The notes below the pieces were generated by a model. That model saw only the letters and a program-made list of their open reading frames with translations. It did no database searches and was not told the DNA's origin. Source: Actinomycetes bacterium (GTDB taxonomy: Bacteria > Actinomycetota > Acidimicrobiia > Acidimicrobiales > RAAP-2). From it: a stretch of 41,282 nt of DNA. Positions 8,433 through 17,636 of this stretch are shown in pieces. The position numbers and the translations under genes were made by a program. Every line of letters starts with the position of its first letter. The stretch's first letter is position 1. The stretch lies in NCBI GenBank assembly GCA_021809495.1, contig JAKAZI010000009.1:1-41282 (forward strand). The letters run 5' to 3'.

Positions 8433-9284
8433 TTGGGGGACGTCGCGCCGTCGATCGCCCGTGACCTGCCGTGGATCGGGGTGCGAGACCCGTGGGCGGT
8501 GCTCGTCAGCGAGGTCATGCTCCAACAGACTCAGGCCGCTCGAGTGATCGAACCGTGGCGCCGGTTCCTCGAGACGCTACCCACGGTTGCCTCGTGCGCG
8601 AACGCGCCTCGGTCGACGGTCATCGAGCTGTGGGGCGGGCTCGGCTACAACCGTCGAGCGGGGTATCTCCACGACGCCGCGCGCGCGATCACCGACGAGT
8701 TCGACGGACGCATCCCGAAGGACCCCCTGGCGTTGCGCCGGCTACCGGGTGTCGGCCACTACACGGCCAACGCGGTTGCCTCATTCGCCTTCGGGGTTCG
8801 CGTGGGCGTGCTCGACACGAACGTCGGGCGCATCCTCGCCCGGGCTATCGCCAACCGCCCGCTGGGGCGAGCCGAGGCCCAGCGACTCGCCGATGAGCTG
8901 CTCGGCCGCGGCGACAGCGCCGCGCATAACCAGGCCATGCTCGACCTCGGCGCCCAGTTCTGCACGGGGACGCCGCGATGCGCGACCTGCCCGCTGGCGT
9001 CGCGCTGCGCGTGGCGGACCAACGGCGGCGCCGACCCCGCCCGGCGCAGCGCCGCCGTGTCGGTGCCCCAGGGCGCCTTCGCGGGGTCGAACCGGCAACT
9101 ACGCGGACGCATCGTCGCGACGTTACGCGAGGGACCGGCGCGCCTCGACGTCGTGGTGCGTCGGGTCGCGCAGCCACCGCAGCGCGTTGCAGAACTGCTC
9201 GCGACGCTCGTCGCGGACGGGCTCGTGGAGCACGTGGCCGACGCGGTCCGCTTGGTCGGCGATCCCAGGGAACTGATTGAGTGA
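8433..9284 (+). CDS. mutY: A/G-specific adenine glycosylase, short form without NUDIX domain
   Basis: VSEVMLQQTQAARV, LRRLPGVGHYTANAVASFAFG (HhH), VLDTNVGRIL, Cys cluster CTGTPRCATCPLASRC; TTG start tentative. Confidence 0.85.
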   Translation: MGDVAPSIARDLPWIGVRDPWAVLVSEVMLQQTQAARVIEPWRRFLETLPTVASCANAPRSTVIELWGGLGYNRRAGYLHDAARAITDEFDGRIPKDPLALRRLPGVGHYTANAVASFAFGVRVGVLDTNVGRILARAIANRPLGRAEAQRLADELLGRGDSAAHNQAMLDLGAQFCTGTPRCATCPLASRCAWRTNGGADPARRSAAVSVPQGAFAGSNRQLRGRIVATLREGPARLDVVVRRVAQPPQRVAELLATLVADGLVEHVADAVRLVGDPRELIE

Positions 9285-9306
9285 TCGCGGCCGGTAGTGT
9301 CCCGAT

Positions 9307-9780
9307 GTGACCCCTCCCTCGATCGGTGACTTCAAAGACGCGGTGAGTCGTTTCGCCACGGGCGTCGTGGTCGTGACCGCCCAGACGCCTGACGGCCCCG
9401 CCGGCTTCACGTGTCAAACCTTCGGTTCGCTCTCACTCGAACCCCAGCTCGTGACATTCGCCGCGGCGCTCGACGGGCGCTCGTGGGCCAAGGTGCGCAC
9501 CCACGGCGTGGTCGGGATCAACATCCTCGCCGACGCGCAGGTCGAAGAGGCGCGCCGATTCGCCACGACCGGCGCGGACCGCTTCGCGCTCGGGGAGTGG
9601 ACGACGGGACCCGCTGGTTCGCCCCTACTCGTGGGCGCGATCGCGCACGTCGAAGGGCCGATCGTCGCGATTCGTCCCCACGGCGATCACGAGGTGGCGA
9701 TCGTTCAAGCCGACTTTGTGGCCGCCTACGATGGCGAACCCCTGGTCTTCTATCGCGCCGGTTTCAGCGCACTCGCGTAG
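9307..9780 (+). CDS. Flavin reductase family protein
   Basis: FKDAVSRFATGVVVVTAQTPDGPAGFTCQTFGSLSLEPQLVTFA, HVEGPIVAIRPHGDHEVAIVQ. Confidence 0.9.
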   Translation: MTPPSIGDFKDAVSRFATGVVVVTAQTPDGPAGFTCQTFGSLSLEPQLVTFAAALDGRSWAKVRTHGVVGINILADAQVEEARRFATTGADRFALGEWTTGPAGSPLLVGAIAHVEGPIVAIRPHGDHEVAIVQADFVAAYDGEPLVFYRAGFSALA

Positions 9781-9812
9781 CGCTGCCGAGTCACTACGCT
9801 TTTTCGTGGTGG

Positions 9813-9831
9813 GCCGTGGTGGCACCACGGC
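9813..9831. promoter_or_regulatory. 19-bp palindrome (9-bp arms) in the leader of the downstream membrane-protein gene
   Basis: GCCGTGGTG-G-CACCACGGC, downstream of a candidate -10 (TACGCT, 9795-9800). Confidence 0.55.
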
Positions 9832-9850
9832 GCTGGCGAGCGGGAGTCTC

Positions 9851-10381
9851 ATGACCGTTGCGATTGAGGTGGTGGTGGCGGTCGTGATCGCCGGACTGCT
9901 CGCGGTGGGCGTGTTGCGTTGGCGCAAGATTCGAGACGACGAGCGGCGCCTGCGCACCTCGGGCACCCTGATCGGGCCGCCACCGTCGCCCTATCAAACG
10001 GCGAAGGGCTTCCGGCTCTTGGACAGTGACACCCCAACGCCGCACCCCGATCCCGCCCCGTTGCGACTCGAGTCGTCCCACGAGTACGTCTTCGGTGAGG
10101 CGATGTCCGACGAGGAGGTCGCGTCGATCGGTCCGCACCGTCACGACGTGCAATGGGCGCTGGACCGGTCGGCGCACCGCAGTCCCTTGGCGTACCGACG
10201 CCGCGTGGTGGTTTCGCTCGTGATCGTCGTCGCGGTGATCGTGGCGGCGTTCCTGCTCGTGCATCACCCGTGGTCGAACGCACCGGCCAAGACCGGCGCA
10301 CCGCCCGCCCGGACCGCACTGGTTAGCGCCGCGCCACCGACGACTCCGGCGTGGGGATCCTTCGCCCCTCTCGCTCCGTAG
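9851..10381 (+). CDS. Hypothetical protein with two predicted TM segments
   Basis: TVAIEVVVAVVIAGLLAVGVLRW and VVVSLVIVVAVIVAAFLLVHH hydrophobic segments; GGGAG before ATG. Confidence 0.6.
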   Translation: MTVAIEVVVAVVIAGLLAVGVLRWRKIRDDERRLRTSGTLIGPPPSPYQTAKGFRLLDSDTPTPHPDPAPLRLESSHEYVFGEAMSDEEVASIGPHRHDVQWALDRSAHRSPLAYRRRVVVSLVIVVAVIVAAFLLVHHPWSNAPAKTGAPPARTALVSAAPPTTPAWGSFAPLAP

Positions 10382-10409
10382 CGCCAGTTTCTTCGTTGCC
10401 GGCCGCTCC

Positions 10410-12566
10410 TCAGGCAACGATCTCACTGATGATGAAGGCCAGGATCAGTGCCTCGTCGTGCCACGCGTCGTATCGACCGGACGGGCCGCCGTGGCCGGCG
10501 CCGAGCTCGGTCTTGAGATACGCGACGTTGTCGGCGTTCGCGTCGCGCAGGCGCAGCACCCACTTCGCCGGCTCCCAGAACCCGACGCGCGAGTCGTTGA
10601 GCCCCCCGGCGGCGAAGAGGTGCGGGTAGACACGCACACTCCCGTCATCGTTGGTCGCTCGCACGTTGTCGTAGGGCGAGTAGGACTTCATGGTGCGATA
10701 CGTCGTGGCGCTCGCGTCGGGGTCGCCCCACTCCTCCCACTCGCCAACGGTGAGCGGGAGCGACGCGTCGAGCATCGTGGTCAGGGCGTCGACGAAGGGG
10801 ACTTCAGCGACGACGCACTTGAAGAGGTCCGGCGCGAGGTTCATCACCGCGCCCATCAAGAGTCCACCGGCCGAGCCGCCGCGGATCGCCAGTCGCTGCG
10901 GTTCGGTCCAACCCCCCGCGACCAGGTCCTTCGCGACGGCGACGAAGTCGCTGAAGGTCGTCGGTTTCTGGGCGAGCTTGCCCATCTCGTACCACGAGCG
11001 TCCCATCTCGCCGCCGCCACGCACGTGGGCGATCGCGAAGATCACGCCACGTTCGAGCAGCGACAGTCGGATCGACGAGAAACCGGGGTCGATGGAGATC
11101 TCGTAACTCCCGTACCCGTAGAGCAGCAGGGGAGCCGGTCCGACCGGACTGATCGATCCGTCGTCGTGCTGGTGCACCACGTCGCGGCGCGCCACGATCG
11201 ACACGGGGATGCGCTGGCCGTCGCTGGCGGTGACCCAGTGACGGCCGGTGACGTAGGCGTCGCGGTCGTAGCCACCGCGCACGATCTGTCGCTTGCGAAC
11301 GAGCAGTTCGTGCGAGACGAGGTCCACGTCGGCGATGAAGTTTGGCGTGACCATCGAGGTGATCGACACGCGCAACGAGTCCGCGTCGTAGGTCGGGTTG
11401 ACGCCCAGTGACACCGTGCTCGGCCGGTCGACCCCGTCCACGAGCCAGGACCGCTCCAGCAGGTCGGTGCCGAAGGGCTCCGCGGGCTCCAGGGGGACGA
11501 TGCGCACGGTGGCGCATCCGTCCTCGCGTTCGCTCAGCGCCAGGCACGTCGAGAACGCGTCGACCCCGTCGATCCGGGTGCCCGGGCGGTGGGCGACCAG
11601 CTCGCGCCACGTGTCGTGTGAAACGGGCCGTCCGAGCAGGCGAAAGTCGGTCGCGTCCTCGTTGGTGATCTTGAGCCACCAGCGCGTGCCGTCGGCGGTG
11701 ACGAGGTGTTCGACGCCGTATTCGATCCCCGTGCGTCGCGCCTCGAGGACCACGAGCGCCTCGGTGGGTTGATCGGCCGCCAGGTACTGGACCTCGGTCG
11801 TGGTCGACGAGGCGATCGAGACGACGATCACCTCGTCGTCACGTGAGCGTCCGACCGAGACGGTGAACTGCGCGTCGTCCTCTTGGTAGACGAGCATGTC
11901 CTCGTCGGCGGCCGAGCCGAGGCGGTGGCGCCAGACCTGCCACGGCCGCATGGCGTCGTCGACGCGCGTGTAGAAGAAGTAGTCGCTGGCGCGCGACCAC
12001 GCGAAGCCGTAATAGACGTCTTCGAGGGAATCGCTGAGGGGCGCGTCGCCGAGGAGTGGGCGCACCGTGACGCGATGACGCTCGTCGCCATCGAAGTCCA
12101 CGCCGACCGCCACCCACCGATCGTCCGGGCTCACGTCGAGCACGCCGACCGACAGAAAATCGTGACCCTGCGCTTCGAGATTCTCGTCGAGAATCACCTG
12201 TTCGTCGGCGAAGGCCGCCAACGGGTCGACCACCGGCGGGGTCGAGTCGTTGGCGCTGACCGGGACCCGACAGCTGATCGGGTAGTTCAGGCCCTCGCGG
12301 GTCCGTTCGAAGTACCACCACGCGCCGCGACGTACCGGAACCGAGATGTCGGTCTCTTCGATCCGTCGCTTGATCTCGTCATAGAGCTGCGACTCGAGTG
12401 GCGCGAGGTGTTTGAGCGACGAGGCCACGAAGTCGTTCTCCGCGGACAGATGCTCGAGGACCTCGGGGTTGTCGCGGTCCATGAGCCAGTAGTAGGGATC
12501 TTCCCGGGTGTCGCCGTGACGGGTGATGGGGTGGGGACGCTGGGGAACGGACGGGGTGAGAGGCAC
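10410..12566 (-). CDS. ptrB: S9 family peptidase, oligopeptidase B
   Basis: DPYYWLMDRDNPEVLEHLSAEN start, LLLYGYGSYEIS, HVRGGGEMGRSWYE, LAIRGGSAGGLLMGAVMN (Ser), ELGAGHGGPSGRYD (His). Confidence 0.9.
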   Translation of the reverse strand: MPLTPSVPQRPHPITRHGDTREDPYYWLMDRDNPEVLEHLSAENDFVASSLKHLAPLESQLYDEIKRRIEETDISVPVRRGAWWYFERTREGLNYPISCRVPVSANDSTPPVVDPLAAFADEQVILDENLEAQGHDFLSVGVLDVSPDDRWVAVGVDFDGDERHRVTVRPLLGDAPLSDSLEDVYYGFAWSRASDYFFYTRVDDAMRPWQVWRHRLGSAADEDMLVYQEDDAQFTVSVGRSRDDEVIVVSIASSTTTEVQYLAADQPTEALVVLEARRTGIEYGVEHLVTADGTRWWLKITNEDATDFRLLGRPVSHDTWRELVAHRPGTRIDGVDAFSTCLALSEREDGCATVRIVPLEPAEPFGTDLLERSWLVDGVDRPSTVSLGVNPTYDADSLRVSITSMVTPNFIADVDLVSHELLVRKRQIVRGGYDRDAYVTGRHWVTASDGQRIPVSIVARRDVVHQHDDGSISPVGPAPLLLYGYGSYEISIDPGFSSIRLSLLERGVIFAIAHVRGGGEMGRSWYEMGKLAQKPTTFSDFVAVAKDLVAGGWTEPQRLAIRGGSAGGLLMGAVMNLAPDLFKCVVAEVPFVDALTTMLDASLPLTVGEWEEWGDPDASATTYRTMKSYSPYDNVRATNDDGSVRVYPHLFAAGGLNDSRVGFWEPAKWVLRLRDANADNVAYLKTELGAGHGGPSGRYDAWHDEALILAFIISEIVA

Positions 12567-12610
12567 CGTCCCACTTTGCCAGTAATTTCTGACAGGGCGG
12601 GGACCGTAGT

Positions 12611-12618
12611 TAGTACTA
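12611..12618. promoter_or_regulatory. Palindrome TAGTACTA in the sufB promoter region
   Basis: Perfect 8-bp palindrome in an AT-rich patch 32 nt upstream of sufB ATG; may simply be the -10 region. Confidence 0.3.
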
Positions 12619-12649
12619 TGAACGTAGGGATAATGCCCAGAGGAGCGAT

Positions 12650-14050
12650 ATGACGATCGACAACTTGGACTTCAGCCGGTACCAGTTGGGCTGGTCCGAC
12701 GATCAGATTCCCGTCTTCAAGCCCAAGAAGGGCATCAACGAGGCGATCGTTCGCGAGATGTCGGGAATCAAGAACGAAGAGTCGTGGATGCGCGAGTTCC
12801 GCCTGGCGGCGCTGAAGCGATTCGAGAAGAAGCCCATGTTGCCGTGGTTCGCGGACCGTATGCCGGACCTGGACTTCAACGACATCTACTACTACATCAA
12901 GCCGACCGAGAGCCGCGTCGACCGGTGGGAGGACCTGCCCGACGCGATCAAGACGACCTACGAGCGTCTCGGAATCCCCGAGGCCGAGCGCAAGTACCTC
13001 GCCGGGGTCACCGCCCAGTACGAGTCCGAAGTGGTCTTTCACCGCAACCGCGAGGACCTCGAGCGTCTCGGGGTGCTGTTTTGCGACATGGACACCGCGG
13101 TGCGCGAGTACCCCGACCTGGTGCGAAAGTACTTCGGCACCGTGATCCCGCCCAACGACAACAAATTCGCCGCCTTGAACTCGGCGGTGTGGAGCGGTGG
13201 CTCGTTCATCTACGTGCCGCCGGGTGTGAAGGTGGACCAACCGCTGCAGGCGTATTTCCGGATCAACACCGAGAACATGGGTCAGTTCGAGCGAACGCTG
13301 ATCATCGCCGACGAGGGATCCCAGGTCCACTACGTCGAGGGTTGCTCGGCGCCCGTGTACTCGACGGACTCACTGCACTCCGCGGTCGTCGAGCTCATCG
13401 CCCTGCCGGGATCGCGCATCACCTACACGACGATCCAGAACTGGTCGAACAACGTCTACAACCTGGTGACCAAGCGAGCCCGCGCCGAGGCTGAGGCGCA
13501 CGTGGAGTGGATCGACGGCAACATCGGTTCGCGACTAACGATGAAGTACCCCTCGGTCTACCTGATGGGACCCAAGGCCTCGGGCGAGGTGTTGTCGGTG
13601 GCCTACGCGGGTCCCGGGCAGGTCCAAGACGCCGGGGCCAAGATGGTGCACGTGGCCCCGGAGACGACCTCGACGATCATCTCGAAGTCGATCTCCAAGG
13701 ACGGGGGTCTCACGACGTATCGCGGACTCGTGAAGGTCGACGAAGGTGCGACCGGCGCGAAGAGCTTCGTTCGCTGTGACGCGTTGATCCTCGACGAGTA
13801 CTCGACCTCAGAGACCAAGCCCTACATGGAGGTCGGTGAGCAGGACGCCTCAATCGGCCACGAGGCGACCGTCTCGAAGATCGGTGACGACCAGCTGTTC
13901 TATCTCATGAGCCGGGGCCTGACCGAGAGTCAGGCGATGGGCATGATCGTCAACGGGTTCATCGAACCGGTGACGCGGACACTGCCCATGGAGTACGCGG
14001 TGGAGTGGTCGCGCCTGATCGAGTTGCAGATGGAAGGCTCGGTCGGCTGA
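12650..14050 (+). CDS. sufB: Fe-S cluster assembly protein SufB
   Basis: [75 protein letters not shown]. Confidence 0.95.
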   Translation: MTIDNLDFSRYQLGWSDDQIPVFKPKKGINEAIVREMSGIKNEESWMREFRLAALKRFEKKPMLPWFADRMPDLDFNDIYYYIKPTESRVDRWEDLPDAIKTTYERLGIPEAERKYLAGVTAQYESEVVFHRNREDLERLGVLFCDMDTAVREYPDLVRKYFGTVIPPNDNKFAALNSAVWSGGSFIYVPPGVKVDQPLQAYFRINTENMGQFERTLIIADEGSQVHYVEGCSAPVYSTDSLHSAVVELIALPGSRITYTTIQNWSNNVYNLVTKRARAEAEAHVEWIDGNIGSRLTMKYPSVYLMGPKASGEVLSVAYAGPGQVQDAGAKMVHVAPETTSTIISKSISKDGGLTTYRGLVKVDEGATGAKSFVRCDALILDEYSTSETKPYMEVGEQDASIGHEATVSKIGDDQLFYLMSRGLTESQAMGMIVNGFIEPVTRTLPMEYAVEWSRLIELQMEGSVG

Positions 14051-14086
14051 CGATCGGCCCCCCGTTGGGCGTGGAAGGATGATCCG

Positions 14087-14440
14087 GTGGGGATGCGCGA
14101 GGAGTGCAAGCACTTTCAGAGTCGTACGTACAAATCTGGCGAGGTGGCCAGGTTTTGCGTGCTCGGCAACGCGCCGGACCAGCCGTGGTCGTGCCCCGAG
14201 GACTGCATCACCTACGAGCGTCGTCTCGCGGACGTGGGGTGGTCACACGGGTCGCTGGTCGACCGGCCGGTGGAGGCGCCACCCAAGACCGACGTGCCGA
14301 TCGACGATCGCCGCGCGCTGCTCGAGAGCGCCAGTGAGATCGTCAACGCCGTAGCGCCCGAGCTCGTCAACGAGCGGCGCCGCGAACTCGACGAGGCGGA
14401 ACGTCGCAGTCGTCGCAACTGGCGGTTCTGGCGTCGTTAA
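14087..14440 (+). CDS. Small four-Cys protein of unknown function, 3' of sufB
   Basis: MREECKHFQSRTYKSGEVARFCVLGNAPDQPWSCPEDCITYERRL; starts 36 nt after sufB on the same strand. Confidence 0.68.
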   Translation: MGMREECKHFQSRTYKSGEVARFCVLGNAPDQPWSCPEDCITYERRLADVGWSHGSLVDRPVEAPPKTDVPIDDRRALLESASEIVNAVAPELVNERRRELDEAERRSRRNWRFWRR

Positions 14441-15255
14441 CGTCCCGCGAACGTGGGGGGCCGTCGCTCGATGAAGGCGTTCATCGCCTCGGCGAGGTCG
14501 TCGCTGCGCAGGTAGAGGGTATTCCAGTTGGCGACGAATTCCAGTCCCTCACGCACCGTGCGCCCGTCGTTCGCCGCGAGGACGGCCTTGGTCCCCTGGA
14601 CCGCCAGCGGTGAGTTCGCGGCGATCCGTTCGGCGAGCTCGTAGGCGTCGGCCACCACGTCGTCGCCGGTCACGTGGTTGACCAGGCCGATGGCCGCAGC
14701 GCGCTCGGCGTCGACGTCCATGCCCGTGTACGCCAGCTCCGCGACGTGACCGGCCCCGATGATGCGCGGCAGACGCTGGAGGGTGCCCAGGTCGGCGACG
14801 ATCGCGACCTTGGTCTCGCGCACCGAGAACGTCGCCGACGGAGCGGCCAGGCGAATGTCGCAGGCGCAGATCAAGTCAACGCCCCCACCGATGCAGTACC
14901 CGTGCACCGCGGCGATCACCGGGAACGGCAGGTCGGCGATCGAGTTGACGGCCTGCTGCATGGTGCGTACCGCGTCGTAGCGCGCGGCGTTGCGTTGAGC
15001 GGGCGACGCCTGCTCGCCGCTCGAGAGAAGACTTCCGGCCATCTCCTTCAGGTCCAGGCCGACGGTGAAGTGCGGGCCCCGCGCGGCGACCACGAGTACG
15101 CGCACGTCGCGCGCGTCGCGCAGCGCTGCGGCGGCGCGCGGGAGGTCCTCCCAGAACGCCTGACCCATCGCGTTGCGCTGCTCTTGTCGGTCGAGCCACA
15201 ACGTCGCCACCGCGCCGCGTAGCTCGAGCGTCAGGACCGTTGAGGTGAACTCCAT
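14437..15255 (-). CDS. Crotonase family protein, dienoyl-CoA isomerase-like
   Basis: GLDLKEMAG, AAVHGYCIGGGVDLICACDIRLAAPSATFSVRETKVAIVADLGTLQRLPRIIG. Confidence 0.88.
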   Translation of the reverse strand: MEFTSTVLTLELRGAVATLWLDRQEQRNAMGQAFWEDLPRAAAALRDARDVRVLVVAARGPHFTVGLDLKEMAGSLLSSGEQASPAQRNAARYDAVRTMQQAVNSIADLPFPVIAAVHGYCIGGGVDLICACDIRLAAPSATFSVRETKVAIVADLGTLQRLPRIIGAGHVAELAYTGMDVDAERAAAIGLVNHVTGDDVVADAYELAERIAANSPLAVQGTKAVLAANDGRTVREGLEFVANWNTLYLRSDDLAEAMNAFIERRPPTFAGR

Positions 15256-15336
15256 GTCGTCTCCCTGCTCGATCGAAGGATAGACGCGGGGATCGGTCGG
15301 CTCGAGCGGACCATTACACTGCTAACGCCCTCGACT

Positions 15337-16575
15337 ATGACAACCTTCGCCGAATCCGCCACCTCATTCATCAGTAGTCGACCCAATTCCGCCCTTCGCG
15401 CTCGCGCCTGGTCCACCTTCGAATCGGTCGGATTGCCAACCACCACCGACGAGGTCTGGCGCTACGCGCCGTTGTCGGAGCTCGACCTCGATCGCTACGC
15501 CGTGCCCGCGACACCGACGCTGACGCCTCAGTCCGACTTCGCGGTGGCCCTCGGCGCGTTGGCCGCGACCGTCGTTCGCGTGCTCGACGGCTTCCTCGTG
15601 GACATCGGCGAACCGGTTGAAGGCGTGACGGTCGATCTAAACCCCGACCTGACGACCCTCGACGGCGACGACCCGCTCGAGCGATACGCCAGTGACGCCT
15701 TCGCCCTGGCCAACGTCGCGCTGTGTCCCGCGACCGTCGTGGTGACGGTAGCGGCCGGCACCAACGTCGACGGCCCGATCGTGATCGTCCACTCGGCGAA
15801 CGCCTCGGCGTCGTTTCCCCGCACGCACCTGGTTCTTGAGCGCGGCGCGAACGCGACGGTGGTGGAGTACTACGAGGGTGGCGCCAACGCGATGGTGGCG
15901 CCGGTGAGCGAGTACCGCGTCGCGGACAACGCGTCGCTGCGACTCGTTACCTATCAGCGCCTGGACCCGACCGCCTGGCACGTCGCGCGAACGACGGGCC
16001 TGCTCGAACGCGACGGCCGACTCAGCCAAGCGGTACTCGGCATGGGTGCGCACTACGACCGTTCGCGCAACGACGCCGACCTTCGCGCAACGGGCGCGGA
16101 GAACGAACTGCGCACGACGTTCTTCGGCTCCGGCGCCCAGGTGCACGACTTTCGCACTCACCAGTTCCACCGAGCGCCCCGGACCCGTTCGACGCTGCTC
16201 TCCAAGGGCGCGGTCGCTGACACGTCGCGCTCGGTCTACACCGGACTGATCGAAATCGAAAAGGGAGCCAAGCGGACCGACGCGCGTCAGACCAATCACA
16301 ACCTGCTGCTCTCGCCCGACGCCCACGCCGACAGCGTGCCCAACCTCGACATCCGTGAGAACGACGTCGTGTGCGCGCACGCATCCAGCGTGGGACCGCT
16401 CAACGCGTTGCAACGTTGGTACCTCGAGTCACGCGGCGTGACGCGCAGCGACGCGGAGCGTCTGATGATCCAGGGCTTCTTCCTGGAGATGCTCGACGCG
16501 TTGCCCCCGGCACTCGCTGGGCTGGTCGAGGGCGACGTGGCGCTCGCGCTCGCGTCAGTCCCGGTGAGCGCGTGA
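15337..16575 (+). CDS. sufD: Fe-S cluster assembly protein SufD
   Basis: SufBD core: HDFRTHQFHRAPRTRSTLLSKGAVADTSRSVYTGLIEIEKGAKRTDARQTNHNLLLSPDAHADSVPNLDIRENDVVCAHASSVG. Confidence 0.93.
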   Translation: MTTFAESATSFISSRPNSALRARAWSTFESVGLPTTTDEVWRYAPLSELDLDRYAVPATPTLTPQSDFAVALGALAATVVRVLDGFLVDIGEPVEGVTVDLNPDLTTLDGDDPLERYASDAFALANVALCPATVVVTVAAGTNVDGPIVIVHSANASASFPRTHLVLERGANATVVEYYEGGANAMVAPVSEYRVADNASLRLVTYQRLDPTAWHVARTTGLLERDGRLSQAVLGMGAHYDRSRNDADLRATGAENELRTTFFGSGAQVHDFRTHQFHRAPRTRSTLLSKGAVADTSRSVYTGLIEIEKGAKRTDARQTNHNLLLSPDAHADSVPNLDIRENDVVCAHASSVGPLNALQRWYLESRGVTRSDAERLMIQGFFLEMLDALPPALAGLVEGDVALALASVPVSA

Positions 16576-16886
16576 GCGCCAACGACGTCGGCGCCGTCGA
16601 CGAGTTCACGAGCGGCGAGGCCCGCCAGGTCCGGGTCGGCGCGCGCACGCTGGTGATCGTGCGCATCGAGGACGACTTCTACGTGCTGGACGATCGGTGC
16701 AGTCACGAGGACTACAGCCTCGCCGAGGGCGAGGTCGACCAGGCGGGTGCGACGATCGAGTGCGCGCGACACGGTGCGATCTTCGATCTCACCGACGGGA
16801 CTCCTCAGTCGTTCCCCGCGACCCAGCCGGTAGCTCGATACGACGTGGTGGTGCGCGACGGACGGGTGGAGGTGACTATCCCATGA
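16572..16886 (+). CDS. Rieske-type [2Fe-2S] ferredoxin in the suf operon
   Basis: CSHEDYSLAEGEVDQAGATIECARHGAIFDLTDG (C-x-H ... C-x2-H); GTG overlaps sufD TGA. Confidence 0.9.
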   Translation: MSANDVGAVDEFTSGEARQVRVGARTLVIVRIEDDFYVLDDRCSHEDYSLAEGEVDQAGATIECARHGAIFDLTDGTPQSFPATQPVARYDVVVRDGRVEVTIP

Positions 16887-17611
16887 CGACCTTGACGATT
16901 TCGGGCCTGCGCGTCGCGGTGGGCGGCAAGGAGGTCCTTCGGGGCTTTGACCTGACGATGAACTCGGGCGAGGTCCACGTCATCATGGGCCCGAATGGCT
17001 CGGGCAAGTCCACCCTCGCGCACGCCATCTCGGGTCACCCGGGCTATGAGGTCCTCGATGGGTCCGTGAAGCTCGGCGACGTCGAGCTGCTCTCGCTCTC
17101 AGCCACTGAGCGGGAGCGTGCGGGTCTGTTCCTCGCCCTGCAGCAGCCGATGGAGGTCCCCGGCGTGCGCCTCATCGACGTACTCGAAGCCGCGGGCGCC
17201 GAGCGCGAAGGACTGGCCGAGCGAATGGCCGACGAGGCGCGTCGCGTCGACCTGCGCCCCGAGCTCCTGCATCGATTCGTGAACGTCGACCTGTCCGGCG
17301 GCGAGCGCAAGCGCGCCGAGATGGTTCAGTTCGCCATCCTGCGGCCGCGCTTCGCGGTCCTCGACGAGATCGACTCGGGGCTCGACGTCGACGCGCTCGG
17401 CGCGGTGGCGCGGCGTCTCGCGGCCGCGACGACCGAGTGGGGCTGCGGCGTTCTCGCGATCACCCACTTCCGGCGGCTGCTCCAGGAACTGACGCCGACC
17501 ACGATCCACGTGGTCAGCGGTGGCCGCGTCGTGGCTACCGGCGGGCCGGAACTCTCCGAGGTGCTCGAGCGCGACGGGTACGAGCCGTTCCGTGTGCCGA
17601 ATCCGCTCTAA
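16883..17611 (+). CDS. sufC: SufC ATPase, copy 1
   Basis: MGPNGSGKSTLAHAISGHPGYEV, LSGGERKRAEMVQFA, AVLDEIDSGLDVDAL; ATGA overlap with the Rieske gene. Confidence 0.92.
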   Translation: MTTLTISGLRVAVGGKEVLRGFDLTMNSGEVHVIMGPNGSGKSTLAHAISGHPGYEVLDGSVKLGDVELLSLSATERERAGLFLALQQPMEVPGVRLIDVLEAAGAEREGLAERMADEARRVDLRPELLHRFVNVDLSGGERKRAEMVQFAILRPRFAVLDEIDSGLDVDALGAVARRLAAATTEWGCGVLAITHFRRLLQELTPTTIHVVSGGRVVATGGPELSEVLERDGYEPFRVPNPL

Positions 17612-17636
17612 CGGGGTCGCGGAGTACAGTTAACCG

